From the NCBI GenBank assembly GCA_002713495.1, contig PATA01000011.1:8033-23655 (forward strand): a stretch of DNA of 15,623 bases, given 5' to 3'. Each line of letters begins with the position of its first letter. The first letter of the stretch is position 1. This DNA comes from Flavobacteriaceae bacterium (lineage in GTDB: Bacteria; Bacteroidota; Bacteroidia; Flavobacteriales; Flavobacteriaceae). This document shows positions 1-7,671 of the stretch, piece after piece. Under the pieces are notes generated by a model. It was given only the letters and a program-made list of their open reading frames with translations, did no database searches and had not been told where the DNA came from. Position numbers and translations under genes: made by a program.

Positions 1-2321
1 TTCTGATCACATAAAATAATATCTTTTATATTAGATCGTTTTGCTGCCAAAATTTTTTCTTTAATTCCTCCAACGGGAAGAACTTTTCCTCTAAGTGTTA
101 TCTCTCCTGTCATAGCAGTATATTTTTTAACTCTTTTTTGCTTTATTAAAGACATCAATGAAGTTAACATCGTTATACCAGCACTTGGTCCATCTTTAGG
201 TGTTGCTCCTTCTGGAACATGTATGTGAATATTATATTTATCAAAGGGAAATTTATGAATACCAAGTCTTTTAGAATTTGATTTTAAATATTCTAAAGCT
301 ATAGTTGATGACTCCTTCATAACCTTACCAAGATTGCCTGTTAAACTGAGATTTCCCTTACCTTTTGACATTGTAGATTCAATAAATAAAATATCTCCAC
401 CTAATGAAGTCCATGCTAAACCTGTAACTACACCAGCAACCCCATTATTTTCTGCCAAATCTCGATTTATTTTAGATAAGCCCAAAATCTCATATAAATT
501 TGTAATTTTTGGGACTTTGATATATTTTTCATTTAATGCAATGGATTTTGCAACATATCTGGTCATTTTTGCCATTTGCTTCTCGAGACCCCGGACACCA
601 GATTCTCTGGTGTAACCTTCAATAACTCTAGAAAGAACATTTTTATTCAACTTTAAATGAGTTTTACTCAAACCATGCTCATTAAGTTGTTTTGGTAAAA
701 GATGTTTACTTGCAATTTGAATCTTTTCCTCGATTGTATAACCACTTAAGTGAATTATTTCCATTCTGTCTCTTAAAGCTGGCTGAATAGCCGCTAGATT
801 GTTAGCGGTAGCTATAAACATTACTTTGGATAAATCATACCCAATTTCCAAAAAATTATCATAAAAAGAATTATTCTGCTCTGGGTCCAGAACTTCTAAT
901 AAAGCTGAAGAAGGATCACCATTTAAACCCTGTGTTAATTTATCGATTTCATCTAAAACAAATACAGGATTGGATTTTTTAGCTTTTTTTATATTTTGAA
1001 TTATTCTTCCAGGCATAGCACCTATATATGTTTTCCTATGACCCCTGATTTCAGACTCATCTCTCATACCCCCTAAAGAAAATCTCACATAAGATCTACC
1101 TAATGACTCAGCTATAGATTTACCCAACGATGTTTTGCCTACACCAGGAGGCCCATAAAAACATAAAATAGGTGATTTCATATCATTCCTTAACTTAAGT
1201 ACAGCTAAATACTCAATTATTCTTTTTTTGACCTCTTCTAGACCGTAATGATCTCTGTCAAGTATTTTCTGGGCTTTTTTTAAATTAAATTTATCAGTAG
1301 AAAAATCATCCCAAGGTAAATCTAGAATTAATTCTAAATAATTTCTTTGAACAGAATACTCTGCAACCTGAGGATTCATTCTTTGAAGCTTTCCCCATTC
1401 TTTGTCAAAATGTTTTTTTACTGTTGAATTCCATTTTTTTGATTTGGATCTTTCCTTAAGTTCATCTATTTCTTCCTCATAGGAAATTCCTCCAAGTTCT
1501 TCTTGAATTTTTTTAAGTTGTTGATTTAAATAATATTCCCTTTGCTGCTGATCCATATCTAGACGAACCCTTGACCTGATATCATTTTTTAATGCCAACT
1601 TCTGGTACTCAGTATTCATATACTTCAAACACAAAAGTGCTCGATCTTTTAGGTTCTTTGAAAAAAGTATTTTTTGTTTATCTCCAACAGATAAGTTCAT
1701 ATTTGATGAAACAAAATTTATTAAAAACGAATTACTATTTATATTTTTTATAGCAAATGATGCTTCAGATGGAATGTTAGGATTTTCTTGAATAATTTGC
1801 AGAGCTAGATCTCTAATTGAATCAACTGTGGCAAGAACTTCTTTATTTTTTGATGAAAAGGAAATATCATCAACAGCTTTAATTTTGGCTTTTATGTATG
1901 GTTTCTCAGAAATTATTTGATGAATTTGAAATCTTTTTTTTCCTTGTATTATAACCGTAGTATTTCCATCAGGCATCTTTAAAATTCTTAATATTTGAGC
2001 AACTGTGCCGATATTGTATATATCTTTAAATTCTGGATTTTCAACCGACTGGTCTTTTTGAGCTACAACTCCTATCACTTTGTCTCCATTATTTGCATCC
2101 TTGATTAGTTGTATTGACTTATCTCTAGTAGCCGTAATTGGTATGACAACTCCAGGAAATAAGACTGTATTTTTCAGTGGTAAAATAGGTATTGAATCAG
2201 GAAGAGCTTCATTATTGAGAGCTTGTTCATCTTCGGAAGTCATTAGGGGTATCAAGTCGGCTTCCGCCTCGATATCCTTAAGTGAAATGTTGTCAAATGT
2301 TGTAAAAGGTGTTTTTGCCAT
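1..2321 (-). CDS. lon: ATP-dependent protease Lon (La), 3' end outside window
   Basis: Lon is a cytoplasmic AAA+ serine protease that unfolds and degrades damaged and regulatory proteins. I translated this frame from the complement: 773 codons without a stop, starting MAKTPFTTFDNIS at 2321 and running off the left edge. Visible in order are the N-terminal substrate-binding domain (about residues 44-250, with ILPLKNTVLFPGVVIPI), a charged helical region, the Walker A motif GPPGVGKT at 390-397, a Walker B motif (VFVLDEIDK, about 457), and the protease domain from about 620. Both catalytic residues are inside the window: Ser713 in PKDGPSAGI and Lys756 in GGIKEK (codon 54-56). The family is usually about 800-820 residues in Bacteroidota, so only some 40 C-terminal residues should be missing. 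The acidic N-terminal extension before the Lon domain is normal for flavobacterial Lon. The frame is intact. Confidence 0.97.
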   Translation of the reverse strand, partial: MAKTPFTTFDNISLKDIEAEADLIPLMTSEDEQALNNEALPDSIPILPLKNTVLFPGVVIPITATRDKSIQLIKDANNGDKVIGVVAQKDQSVENPEFKDIYNIGTVAQILRILKMPDGNTTVIIQGKKRFQIHQIISEKPYIKAKIKAVDDISFSSKNKEVLATVDSIRDLALQIIQENPNIPSEASFAIKNINSNSFLINFVSSNMNLSVGDKQKILFSKNLKDRALLCLKYMNTEYQKLALKNDIRSRVRLDMDQQQREYYLNQQLKKIQEELGGISYEEEIDELKERSKSKKWNSTVKKHFDKEWGKLQRMNPQVAEYSVQRNYLELILDLPWDDFSTDKFNLKKAQKILDRDHYGLEEVKKRIIEYLAVLKLRNDMKSPILCFYGPPGVGKTSLGKSIAESLGRSYVRFSLGGMRDESEIRGHRKTYIGAMPGRIIQNIKKAKKSNPVFVLDEIDKLTQGLNGDPSSALLEVLDPEQNNSFYDNFLEIGYDLSKVMFIATANNLAAIQPALRDRMEIIHLSGYTIEEKIQIASKHLLPKQLNEHGLSKTHLKLNKNVLSRVIEGYTRESGVRGLEKQMAKMTRYVAKSIALNEKYIKVPKITNLYEILGLSKINRDLAENNGVAGVVTGLAWTSLGGDILFIESTMSKGKGNLSLTGNLGKVMKESSTIALEYLKSNSKRLGIHKFPFDKYNIHIHVPEGATPKDGPSAGITMLTSLMSLIKQKRVKKYTAMTGEITLRGKVLPVGGIKEKILAAKRSNIKDIILCDQ

Positions 2322-2322
2322 A

Positions 2323-2398
2323 TTATTAACTGTCAATCTGTCATTATATTAAATTAATATTTATGAGATATAATAACAAGTCTGTGTTTATTAACTGT
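2323..2398. repeat. 11-bp direct repeat upstream of lon (candidate operator)
   Basis: TTATTAACTGT occurs at 2323-2333, touching the lon start codon, and again at 2388-2398. The second copy lies inside an imperfect dyad, GTTTAT-N7-ATAAAC (2386-2404). The repeat is exact, but the region is AT-rich, so chance is a real possibility. If functional it would be an operator in the 137-bp lon upstream region. That region otherwise shows no clear TAnnTTTG promoter element, small gene or convincing terminator. Confidence 0.25.
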
Positions 2399-2458
2399 AT
2401 AAACTAATTTATTTCAATAGTTGTGCCATTGAGAATAATTGTATGTTTTTTTTATTAT

Positions 2459-3784
2459 TCAATCATTAACCTTTGGAACTCTAAGTAATAGAATAACTCC
2501 AGCTACAAAGAATACAGCAAAAATTAACACACTATTTCTCATACTACCAGTAATTTGATCAATCATTCCAAACATAATCATTCCAATAATAATCGCAACT
2601 TTTTCTGTGACTGAATAAAAGCTAAAAAAAGATGCAGTATCATTTGTTTCTGGTATACAAATTGAATAAGTCGCTCGTGAGAGAGACTGAAGTCCTCCCA
2701 TAACCAATCCAACAAAACCAGCAATTAAATAAAACTCCATTGGTGTATGAATGTAAAAAGCTCTCACACACAAAATAGCCCAAATTATATTAATAACAAT
2801 TAAAACAGTTAAATTACCAAAGCGCTCAGAAGCCCTAGCTGTTAATATCGCTCCAAAAATAGCAACAATTTGAATTAATAAAATTGATACAATTAATCCT
2901 ACAGTTTTTTCCGTAGAATCTGACCACTGAATTTCTGCTTCTCCAAAATAAGTAGCAATCAATAAAACAGTTTGTAAAGACATACTATATATGAAAAAGG
3001 CTGTCAAAAATCTTTTTAATCTTATATTGTCAATTAATTGATTCAAAACTAATCTTAGCTCTTTGTATCCATTCCAAAAAATATCTCTGGATATTTTGTT
3101 AGAATGATTTCCTTTGGGTAAGTAAAAAAAGGAAATTTGACTAAATAAAGCCCACCATAAACCAACAGAAATAAAAGAATATTTCATCGCAATCATTGAA
3201 GCTTCAAATTTTGATCCTTGAATACCATAAAATTTTGGATTCATAACCATTGAAAGATTAAATAATAATAAAATTACACTTCCTATATATCCCATTGAAT
3301 AACCCCTTGCACTCGCCCTGTTTTGTTGATGAGGGTAAGCAATATCAGGGAGATAAGAATTGTAAAAAGTAAAGCTACACCAAACACCAATTAATGAAAA
3401 AAAATAGAAAGTTAAGCCTAGATATATAGTATTTAGTTCAAACCAATATAGACCAATACATGAGATAGAACCCAAATAAACAAAAAATTTCATAAATTTT
3501 TTTTTATTTCCAATATAATCTGCGATTCCGGAAAGAATAGGCGTAATTAATGAAATAATCATGAATGCAAAAGCATTAATAAAACTTATCATTGCAGAAT
3601 ATTTCACTTGCGATCCTAAAAAATCTATTGTTTTAATTTCAGTAAACAAAGAGCCATAATATATTGGGAAAATAGCTGATGATATAACTAATGGATATAC
3701 TGAATTGGCCCAATCATATGAGGCCCAGGCATTTATAAGCTCCCTACTCCCTTTTTTCAGGGGCCTTGTTGTTTTGTAAAACAT
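2459..3784 (-). CDS. MFS transporter, Atg22/UMF1-like family
   Basis: A 441-residue inner-membrane protein with about 12 hydrophobic segments spread along its length, as expected for a major facilitator transporter. The N-terminal INAWASYDWANSVYPLVIS and the C-terminal stretch GGLQSLSRATYSICIPET followed by FFSFYSVTEK match the signature regions of the UMF1 family. That family is related to the yeast vacuolar effluxer Atg22, and its bacterial substrates are largely unknown, so none is assigned. The start is ATG and the stop is TGA. The gene is divergent from msrB across 128 bp and precedes lon on the same strand with a 137-bp gap, so shared transcription with lon is possible but not shown. 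Near its 5' end TTACTTTG resembles the -7 promoter element with one mismatch. Confidence 0.85.
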   Translation of the reverse strand: MFYKTTRPLKKGSRELINAWASYDWANSVYPLVISSAIFPIYYGSLFTEIKTIDFLGSQVKYSAMISFINAFAFMIISLITPILSGIADYIGNKKKFMKFFVYLGSISCIGLYWFELNTIYLGLTFYFFSLIGVWCSFTFYNSYLPDIAYPHQQNRASARGYSMGYIGSVILLLFNLSMVMNPKFYGIQGSKFEASMIAMKYSFISVGLWWALFSQISFFYLPKGNHSNKISRDIFWNGYKELRLVLNQLIDNIRLKRFLTAFFIYSMSLQTVLLIATYFGEAEIQWSDSTEKTVGLIVSILLIQIVAIFGAILTARASERFGNLTVLIVINIIWAILCVRAFYIHTPMEFYLIAGFVGLVMGGLQSLSRATYSICIPETNDTASFFSFYSVTEKVAIIIGMIMFGMIDQITGSMRNSVLIFAVFFVAGVILLLRVPKVND

Positions 3785-3798
3785 ATTAATCTTATAAA

Positions 3799-3812
3799 TT
3801 ACTCCAAAGTAA
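3799..3812. repeat. Short palindrome TTACT-CCAA-AGTAA
   Basis: A perfect 5-bp inverted repeat with a 4-nt loop, 15 nt upstream of the transporter start codon. In the minus-strand transcript it would form a small hairpin in the leader or over the promoter. The low-GC stem and small size make its function uncertain. Confidence 0.2.
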
Positions 3813-3813
3813 T

Positions 3814-3844
3814 AATTTCATGTGTAACGATAAAAATTTCATGT
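3814..3844. repeat. Tandem 10-bp repeat AATTTCATGT at 21-bp spacing
   Basis: AATTTCATGT occurs exactly at 3814-3823 and 3835-3844. The start-to-start distance is 21 bp, two turns of the DNA helix. The flanks are partly alike: the first copy is followed by GTAACGAT and the second by TAAGATT. The repeats lie in the divergent transporter/msrB spacer, which fits a regulator binding the same DNA face twice. No matching regulator gene is adjacent. Confidence 0.35.
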
Positions 3845-3870
3845 TAAGATTATATAAAATTTTTTCTTTT

Positions 3871-3904
3871 TTGTGCATCAAGTGTTTACAATAAATTATT
3901 TTTG
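3871..3904 (+). promoter_or_regulatory. Candidate Bacteroidota promoter for the msrB pair
   Basis: TATTTTTG at 3897-3904 fits the flavobacterial -7 consensus TAnnTTTG exactly. A TTG lies 23 nt upstream at 3871-3873, the long end of the accepted spacing for the -33 element. The -7 box ends only 8 nt before the msrB ATG at 3913, which implies a very short or absent 5' leader. This is motif matching only. Confidence 0.4.
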
Positions 3905-3912
3905 TAATCATA

Positions 3913-4419
3913 ATGTCAAAAAAAATATTTATACCTATTATCCTTTCTATATGTTATTGTTGCAATTCACAAAAAAAAACAATAAACAAACCATCCAATA
4001 TAATTGAAAAAACTCAATTCAAAATTGAAAAATCTGAGGAACAATGGAAAAAAGATTTAACAGCTATGGAATTTTATATTCTCAGACAAGCTGGAACTGA
4101 AAGAGCATTTTCTGGAAAATACGATAAACACTTCAAGCCTGGATTGTATGTATGTTCAGCGTGTGATAACCCTCTGTATGATTCAAAATTTAAATATGAT
4201 TCAAAATCAGGATGGCCAAGTTTTGATAGAGGAATTAACAATAATATAATACTTGATATAGATTATAATTTAGGTTACCCAAGAACTGAATTGAAGTGTA
4301 AATCTTGTGGAGGTCATTTGGGTCATTTGTTTAATGATGGACCGAAAAATACTACCGGAAATAGACATTGTGTAAATTCTGTTGCATTAAAATTTATTCC
4401 AAAAAAAAATGAACTATAA
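3913..4419 (+). CDS. msrB: Peptide-methionine (R)-S-oxide reductase MsrB, exported (probable lipoprotein)
   Basis: MsrB reduces the R isomer of methionine sulfoxide in proteins. Over 168 residues the family features are clear: zinc-binding CSAC (81-84) and CKSC (129-132), WPSF (101-104), GGHLGHLFNDGP, and the catalytic Cys153 in RHCVNS. The MsrB domain begins near residue 40. Before it lies a basic, hydrophobic leader (KKIFIPIILSICYCC) followed by a polar linker. This looks like a lipoprotein signal with Cys17 as the likely lipidated residue, although the residues before it are an atypical lipobox. The protein would then act in the periplasm or on a membrane. Position 99 (DSKSGWPS) is Ser where the next gene has the resolving Cys, so it may work as a 1-Cys enzyme. 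Its last 11 bp overlap the following msrB, so translation is probably coupled. Confidence 0.93.
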   Translation: MSKKIFIPIILSICYCCNSQKKTINKPSNIIEKTQFKIEKSEEQWKKDLTAMEFYILRQAGTERAFSGKYDKHFKPGLYVCSACDNPLYDSKFKYDSKSGWPSFDRGINNNIILDIDYNLGYPRTELKCKSCGGHLGHLFNDGPKNTTGNRHCVNSVALKFIPKKNEL

Positions 4420-4822
4420 GAAATATATATTTAGAAAAACTGATGAAGAGTGGAAATCAGCTTTAAATTCAGAAGAGTACTATATTATGAGACAAAAAGG
4501 CACTGAAAAACCATACTCTGGTGAATTTAATAATCATTTTGAAAGGGGTGTATATATTTGTAAAGGATGTAAACAAGAATTATATGATAGTGATTCAAAA
4601 TTTGATAGTAGATGCGGATGGCCAAGTTATGAAAAAGCAAAAGCCGGGGCAATTGACTACTGTAAAGACACAACACATGGTATGATTCGAACTGAAATCT
4701 TATGTTCTAATTGTGGTTCTCATCAAGGCCATGTCTTTGACGACGGACCAACAAAAACTGGAAAAAGGTACTGTGTAAATTCCCTTAGCATTGAATTTAA
4801 ACCGAATAAAAAATCAAAATAA
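4409..4822 (+). CDS. msrB: Peptide-methionine (R)-S-oxide reductase MsrB, cytoplasmic
   Basis: A second MsrB of 137 residues with no signal sequence, so it should repair oxidised methionine in the cytoplasm. It carries the zinc ligands CKGC (51-54) and CSNC (99-102), CGWPSY (69-74), GSHQGHVFDDGP and the catalytic Cys122 in RYCVNS. Cys69, directly before GWPS, occupies the position of the recycling cysteine used with thioredoxin in 2-Cys MsrB enzymes. The ATG at 4409 lies inside the end of the preceding msrB (11-bp overlap, frame +1), so the two form an operon. The paralogues are clearly related but diverged, so this is an old duplication or separate acquisition rather than a fresh tandem copy. 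Confidence 0.95.
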   Translation: MNYKKYIFRKTDEEWKSALNSEEYYIMRQKGTEKPYSGEFNNHFERGVYICKGCKQELYDSDSKFDSRCGWPSYEKAKAGAIDYCKDTTHGMIRTEILCSNCGSHQGHVFDDGPTKTGKRYCVNSLSIEFKPNKKSK

Positions 4823-4839
4823 ATTTACTAGTTTTTATT

Positions 4840-4847
4840 TACATTTG
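4840..4847 (+). promoter_or_regulatory. Candidate -7 promoter element for lpdA
   Basis: TACATTTG fits TAnnTTTG exactly and lies 17 nt before the lpdA ATG, within the 42-bp gap after the second msrB. No TTG is present at the expected -33 distance, so lpdA may have its own weak promoter or be read through from msrB. Confidence 0.35.
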
Positions 4848-4864
4848 TAATTTAATTTTAATAT

Positions 4865-6256
4865 ATGAAATCTTACGATATTATTGTGATTGGAAGTGGT
4901 CCTGGAGGATATGTAACAGCAATTAGGTCCTCTCAACTTGGCTTTAAGACTGCTGTTGTAGAAAAAGAAAGTTTAGGGGGAGTTTGTTTAAATTGGGGGT
5001 GTATTCCTACTAAGGCTTTGATTAAATCTGCTCAAGTTTTTGACTATTTAAAACATGCAGATGATTTTGGATTAAAAATTAAAAATTACAGCAAAAATTT
5101 TGATGCAGTTATAAATAGAAGTAGAAGTGTTGCAAATGGCATGAGCAAAGGCGTCAATTTTTTGATGAAAAAAAATAAAATTGATGTAATAATTGGACAT
5201 GGAAGAATTAAATCTGGAAAAAAAGTTGAGGTAAAAAAAGATGACGGTAAAACAATTGATCTTCAAGCTGACAACATTATAATTGCAACTGGAGCAAAAT
5301 CAAAAGTCTTACCTAACTTACCGCAGGACGGAAAAAAAATTATTGGTTACAGGGAAGCAATGACTTTAAAGTCTCAACCAAAGAAAATTATTATCATTGG
5401 TTCTGGGGCAATAGGTATTGAATTTGCATATTTCTACAATAGTATGGGTTCTGAGGTTACTATTATTGAATATTTAGATAGAATTGTTCCTCTGGAAGAT
5501 AGTGAAATATCAAAAGCTTTAGAAGCTAATTTTAAAAAGAATGGTATAAAAATTCTAACGAACTCAGAATTAATAAATGCTAAAGTAAAAGAAAAAACTG
5601 TTTCGGCTACAATTAAAACTGGGGGCAAAGAACAGGTATTCACTGCAGATATTGTTCTTTCGGCAGTTGGTATAAAATCAAATATCGAAAATATTGGATT
5701 AGAAGATGTAGGAATAGTTACAGATAAAGATAAAATAATTGTTGATGATTACTACCAAACAAACATACCAGGTTATTTTGCAATTGGTGACATTACCAAG
5801 GGACAAGCACTTGCTCATGTAGCTTCAGCAGAAGGAATTTTGTGTGTAGAGAAATTGGCTGGACATAATGTTGAACCAATAGATTATGGTAATATACCTG
5901 GTTGCACTTATTCATCTCCTGAAATTGCATCTGTAGGACTGACTGAAGATCAGGCAAAAGAAAAGGGTTATGATATAAAAGTTGGAAAATTCCCATTTTC
6001 TGCATCTGGAAAAGCACAAGCAAGTGGCCATTCTGAGGGGTTTGTTAAAGTAATCTTTGATGCAAAATATGGAGAATGGCTTGGATGTCATATGATTGGT
6101 GCAGGAGTAACTGATATGATAGCTGAAGCTGTCCTAGCAAGAAAATTGGAAACCACAGGACAAGAAGTTTTAAAAGCAGTACATCCTCATCCAACCATGA
6201 GCGAAGCTGTTATGGAGTCTGTTGCGGCTGCTTATGGAGAAGTTATTCACCTATAA
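4865..6256 (+). CDS. lpdA: Dihydrolipoyl dehydrogenase (E3)
   Basis: This FAD enzyme reoxidises dihydrolipoamide with NAD+. It is shared by pyruvate and 2-oxoglutarate dehydrogenase complexes and the glycine cleavage system. The 463-residue length is standard. The FAD-binding GSGPGG is at 10-15. The redox-active disulfide is Cys41/Cys46 in GGVCLNWGCIPTK. A second Rossmann motif (GSGAIG, about 179) binds NAD. The FAD-contacting GYFAIGD is near 300. The C-terminal dimer-interface motif HPHPTMSE has His442 and Glu447 as the expected base pair. No E1 or E2 genes are adjacent, so the complex it serves cannot be read from this window. The stop is 28 bp from the convergent aroQ stop, with no clear hairpin terminator between. 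Confidence 0.97.
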   Translation: MKSYDIIVIGSGPGGYVTAIRSSQLGFKTAVVEKESLGGVCLNWGCIPTKALIKSAQVFDYLKHADDFGLKIKNYSKNFDAVINRSRSVANGMSKGVNFLMKKNKIDVIIGHGRIKSGKKVEVKKDDGKTIDLQADNIIIATGAKSKVLPNLPQDGKKIIGYREAMTLKSQPKKIIIIGSGAIGIEFAYFYNSMGSEVTIIEYLDRIVPLEDSEISKALEANFKKNGIKILTNSELINAKVKEKTVSATIKTGGKEQVFTADIVLSAVGIKSNIENIGLEDVGIVTDKDKIIVDDYYQTNIPGYFAIGDITKGQALAHVASAEGILCVEKLAGHNVEPIDYGNIPGCTYSSPEIASVGLTEDQAKEKGYDIKVGKFPFSASGKAQASGHSEGFVKVIFDAKYGEWLGCHMIGAGVTDMIAEAVLARKLETTGQEVLKAVHPHPTMSEAVMESVAAAYGEVIHL

Positions 6257-6284
6257 AAAATCAAAACTAATTATAAATATTTTT

Positions 6285-6704
6285 CTAATTATTCAATAAA
6301 CTTAGTACACCTAACCTGTAGCTATCAATTCCAAAACCAACTATCAATCCCTTGGCAACAGGAGTAATATATGATTTATGTCTGAAATCTTCTCGTGAAA
6401 AGGTATTTGACATGTGAATTTCAATTACCGGAGAGTTTATGGACCTAACTGCGTCACCGATCGCTACAGACGTATGAGTGTATGCAGCCGCATTTAGTAA
6501 TATATAGTCAGAAGAAAAACCAACTTTATGAATTTGATCAATTATTTCACCTTCAATGTTTGATTGGAAATATTCAAATTTAATTTTTGAAAATTCTTTT
6601 TTCAAAGACATCAAATATTCATCAAAAGTTGTTGAACCATAGATGTTAGGTTCTCTTTTACCAAGTAAATTGAGGTTTGGACCGTTAATTATATCAATAT
6701 TCAT
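6285..6704 (-). CDS. aroQ: Type II 3-dehydroquinate dehydratase
   Basis: AroQ converts 3-dehydroquinate to 3-dehydroshikimate, the third step of the shikimate pathway to aromatic amino acids, acting in the cytoplasm as a dodecamer. Family motifs are IINGPNLNLLGKREPNIYG (with the catalytic loop Arg and Tyr22), NAAAYTHTS, EIHMSN (His97) and REDFRHKSYI. I chose the ATG at 6704, which gives 139 residues and MNIDIINGPNLN, the usual family N-terminus. An in-frame ATG three codons upstream (6713) would add MNL, but it lies only 5 nt from a candidate -7 promoter box. The stop codon is TAG, which shows that TAG terminates a normal full-length gene in this genome. NAAAYTHTS replaces the more common NPGAYTHTS, a mild variation. 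Confidence 0.95.
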   Translation of the reverse strand: MNIDIINGPNLNLLGKREPNIYGSTTFDEYLMSLKKEFSKIKFEYFQSNIEGEIIDQIHKVGFSSDYILLNAAAYTHTSVAIGDAVRSINSPVIEIHMSNTFSREDFRHKSYITPVAKGLIVGFGIDSYRLGVLSLLNN

Positions 6705-6718
6705 TAAATTCATTTTAA

Positions 6719-6726
6719 CAAAAATA
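6719..6726 (-). promoter_or_regulatory. Candidate -7 promoter element for aroQ
   Basis: On the minus strand this reads TATTTTTG, an exact TAnnTTTG match, 14 nt before the preferred aroQ start at 6704. No TTG lies at the -33 distance. On the opposite strand of the same spacer TACATTTA (6728-6735) is a one-mismatch candidate for xerD, so the two divergent promoters would be almost back to back. Confidence 0.35.
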
Positions 6727-6768
6727 CTACATTTAACTTTCTTTTTTTAAATATTTTTTTTATAAATA

Positions 6769-7671
6769 ATGAATTGGAAATCTGTTATAGAGAAATATAA
6801 AAGCTATCTGAAAATAGAGAGAGGGTTATCTGATAACTCAGTTATAAATTATTTATATGATATTAACGCAATTTTAAAATATTATAAAATAAATACCGAA
6901 AAATCTAACCCAATTGATATTTCGAGTGAACAATTACAAAATTTTATCTATGAAGAAGCAAAATCTAAAAGCTCATACTCTTTGGCAAGAAGAATTTCAG
7001 GGTTGAAAAGCTTTTTTAATTATTTAAACTTTGAAAAAATTAGAGAGGATGATCCCTCAAGTAAAATTGAGTCACCTAAAATAGGAAGAAAATTACCTGA
7101 AGTACTCACCATTAAAGAAATTGAAAGGATAATTAAAACAATAGACATGAGTCATTCTCAAGGGCAAAGAAATATGGCAATCATTGAAACATTATATGGA
7201 TCTGGGCTGAGAGTAAGCGAATTAATTAATTTGACAATATCAAACCTTTTTTTTAAAGAAAAAATAATTAAAGTAATAGGAAAAGGTAACAAACAACGTT
7301 TGATACCAATGGGTGACTATTCAAAAAAACATTTGATTAATTATATAAACAATTATAGATCTCTACGTAAAATTGATCCTATTTATTCTGATATTGTATT
7401 TTTAAATAAAAATGGTAAAAAATTGACCAGGGCAATGATATTCACGTTAATAAAACAGTTTGGAGAAAAAGCCGGAATATCAAAAAAAATTAGCCCTCAC
7501 ACTTTAAGACATTCATTTGCAACACACTTACTTGAAAATGGTGCAGATTTGAGATCAATTCAAATTATGATGGGGCATGAAAGTATCACAACTACCGAAA
7601 TTTATGCACATATGGACACAAAATATCTAAAGTCTGTAATGAAAAATTTTCATCCAAGAAAAGAAACTTAA
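6769..7671 (+). CDS. xerD: Site-specific tyrosine recombinase XerD-type
   Basis: Resolves chromosome dimers at dif during division, normally with a XerC partner. The protein has 300 residues: an N-terminal SAM-like core-binding domain (about 1-90) and a C-terminal catalytic domain (about 108-290). All six active-site residues are present: Arg148 (GSGLRVSEL), Lys172 (GKGNKQR), His244 and Arg247 (HTLRHSFATHLL), His270 (MMGHESI) and the nucleophile Tyr279 (EIYAHMD). These match the E. coli XerD numbering, which supports XerD over a phage integrase. No repeats, tRNA or attachment sites are nearby, so it is chromosomal. Many Bacteroidota have a single main Xer protein, so the XerC/XerD distinction is by similarity only. 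The stop overlaps the convergent response-regulator stop by 4 bp. Confidence 0.94.
   Translation: MNWKSVIEKYKSYLKIERGLSDNSVINYLYDINAILKYYKINTEKSNPIDISSEQLQNFIYEEAKSKSSYSLARRISGLKSFFNYLNFEKIREDDPSSKIESPKIGRKLPEVLTIKEIERIIKTIDMSHSQGQRNMAIIETLYGSGLRVSELINLTISNLFFKEKIIKVIGKGNKQRLIPMGDYSKKHLINYINNYRSLRKIDPIYSDIVFLNKNGKKLTRAMIFTLIKQFGEKAGISKKISPHTLRHSFATHLLENGADLRSIQIMMGHESITTTEIYAHMDTKYLKSVMKNFHPRKET

Noticed and set aside
334-2352. Plus-strand reading frames at 334-615 and 2080-2352
   Set aside because: They run antisense to the conserved lon frame, have no recognisable domain and are shadows.
2430-2460. Terminator after the MFS transporter
   Set aside because: GAATAAT and ATTATTC can pair, but the stem is almost pure AT, the loop is large and no U-run follows on the minus strand.
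6769-7671. Integrase of a mobile element
   Set aside because: Length and all six catalytic positions match chromosomal XerD, and there are no flanking repeats, tRNA or cargo genes.
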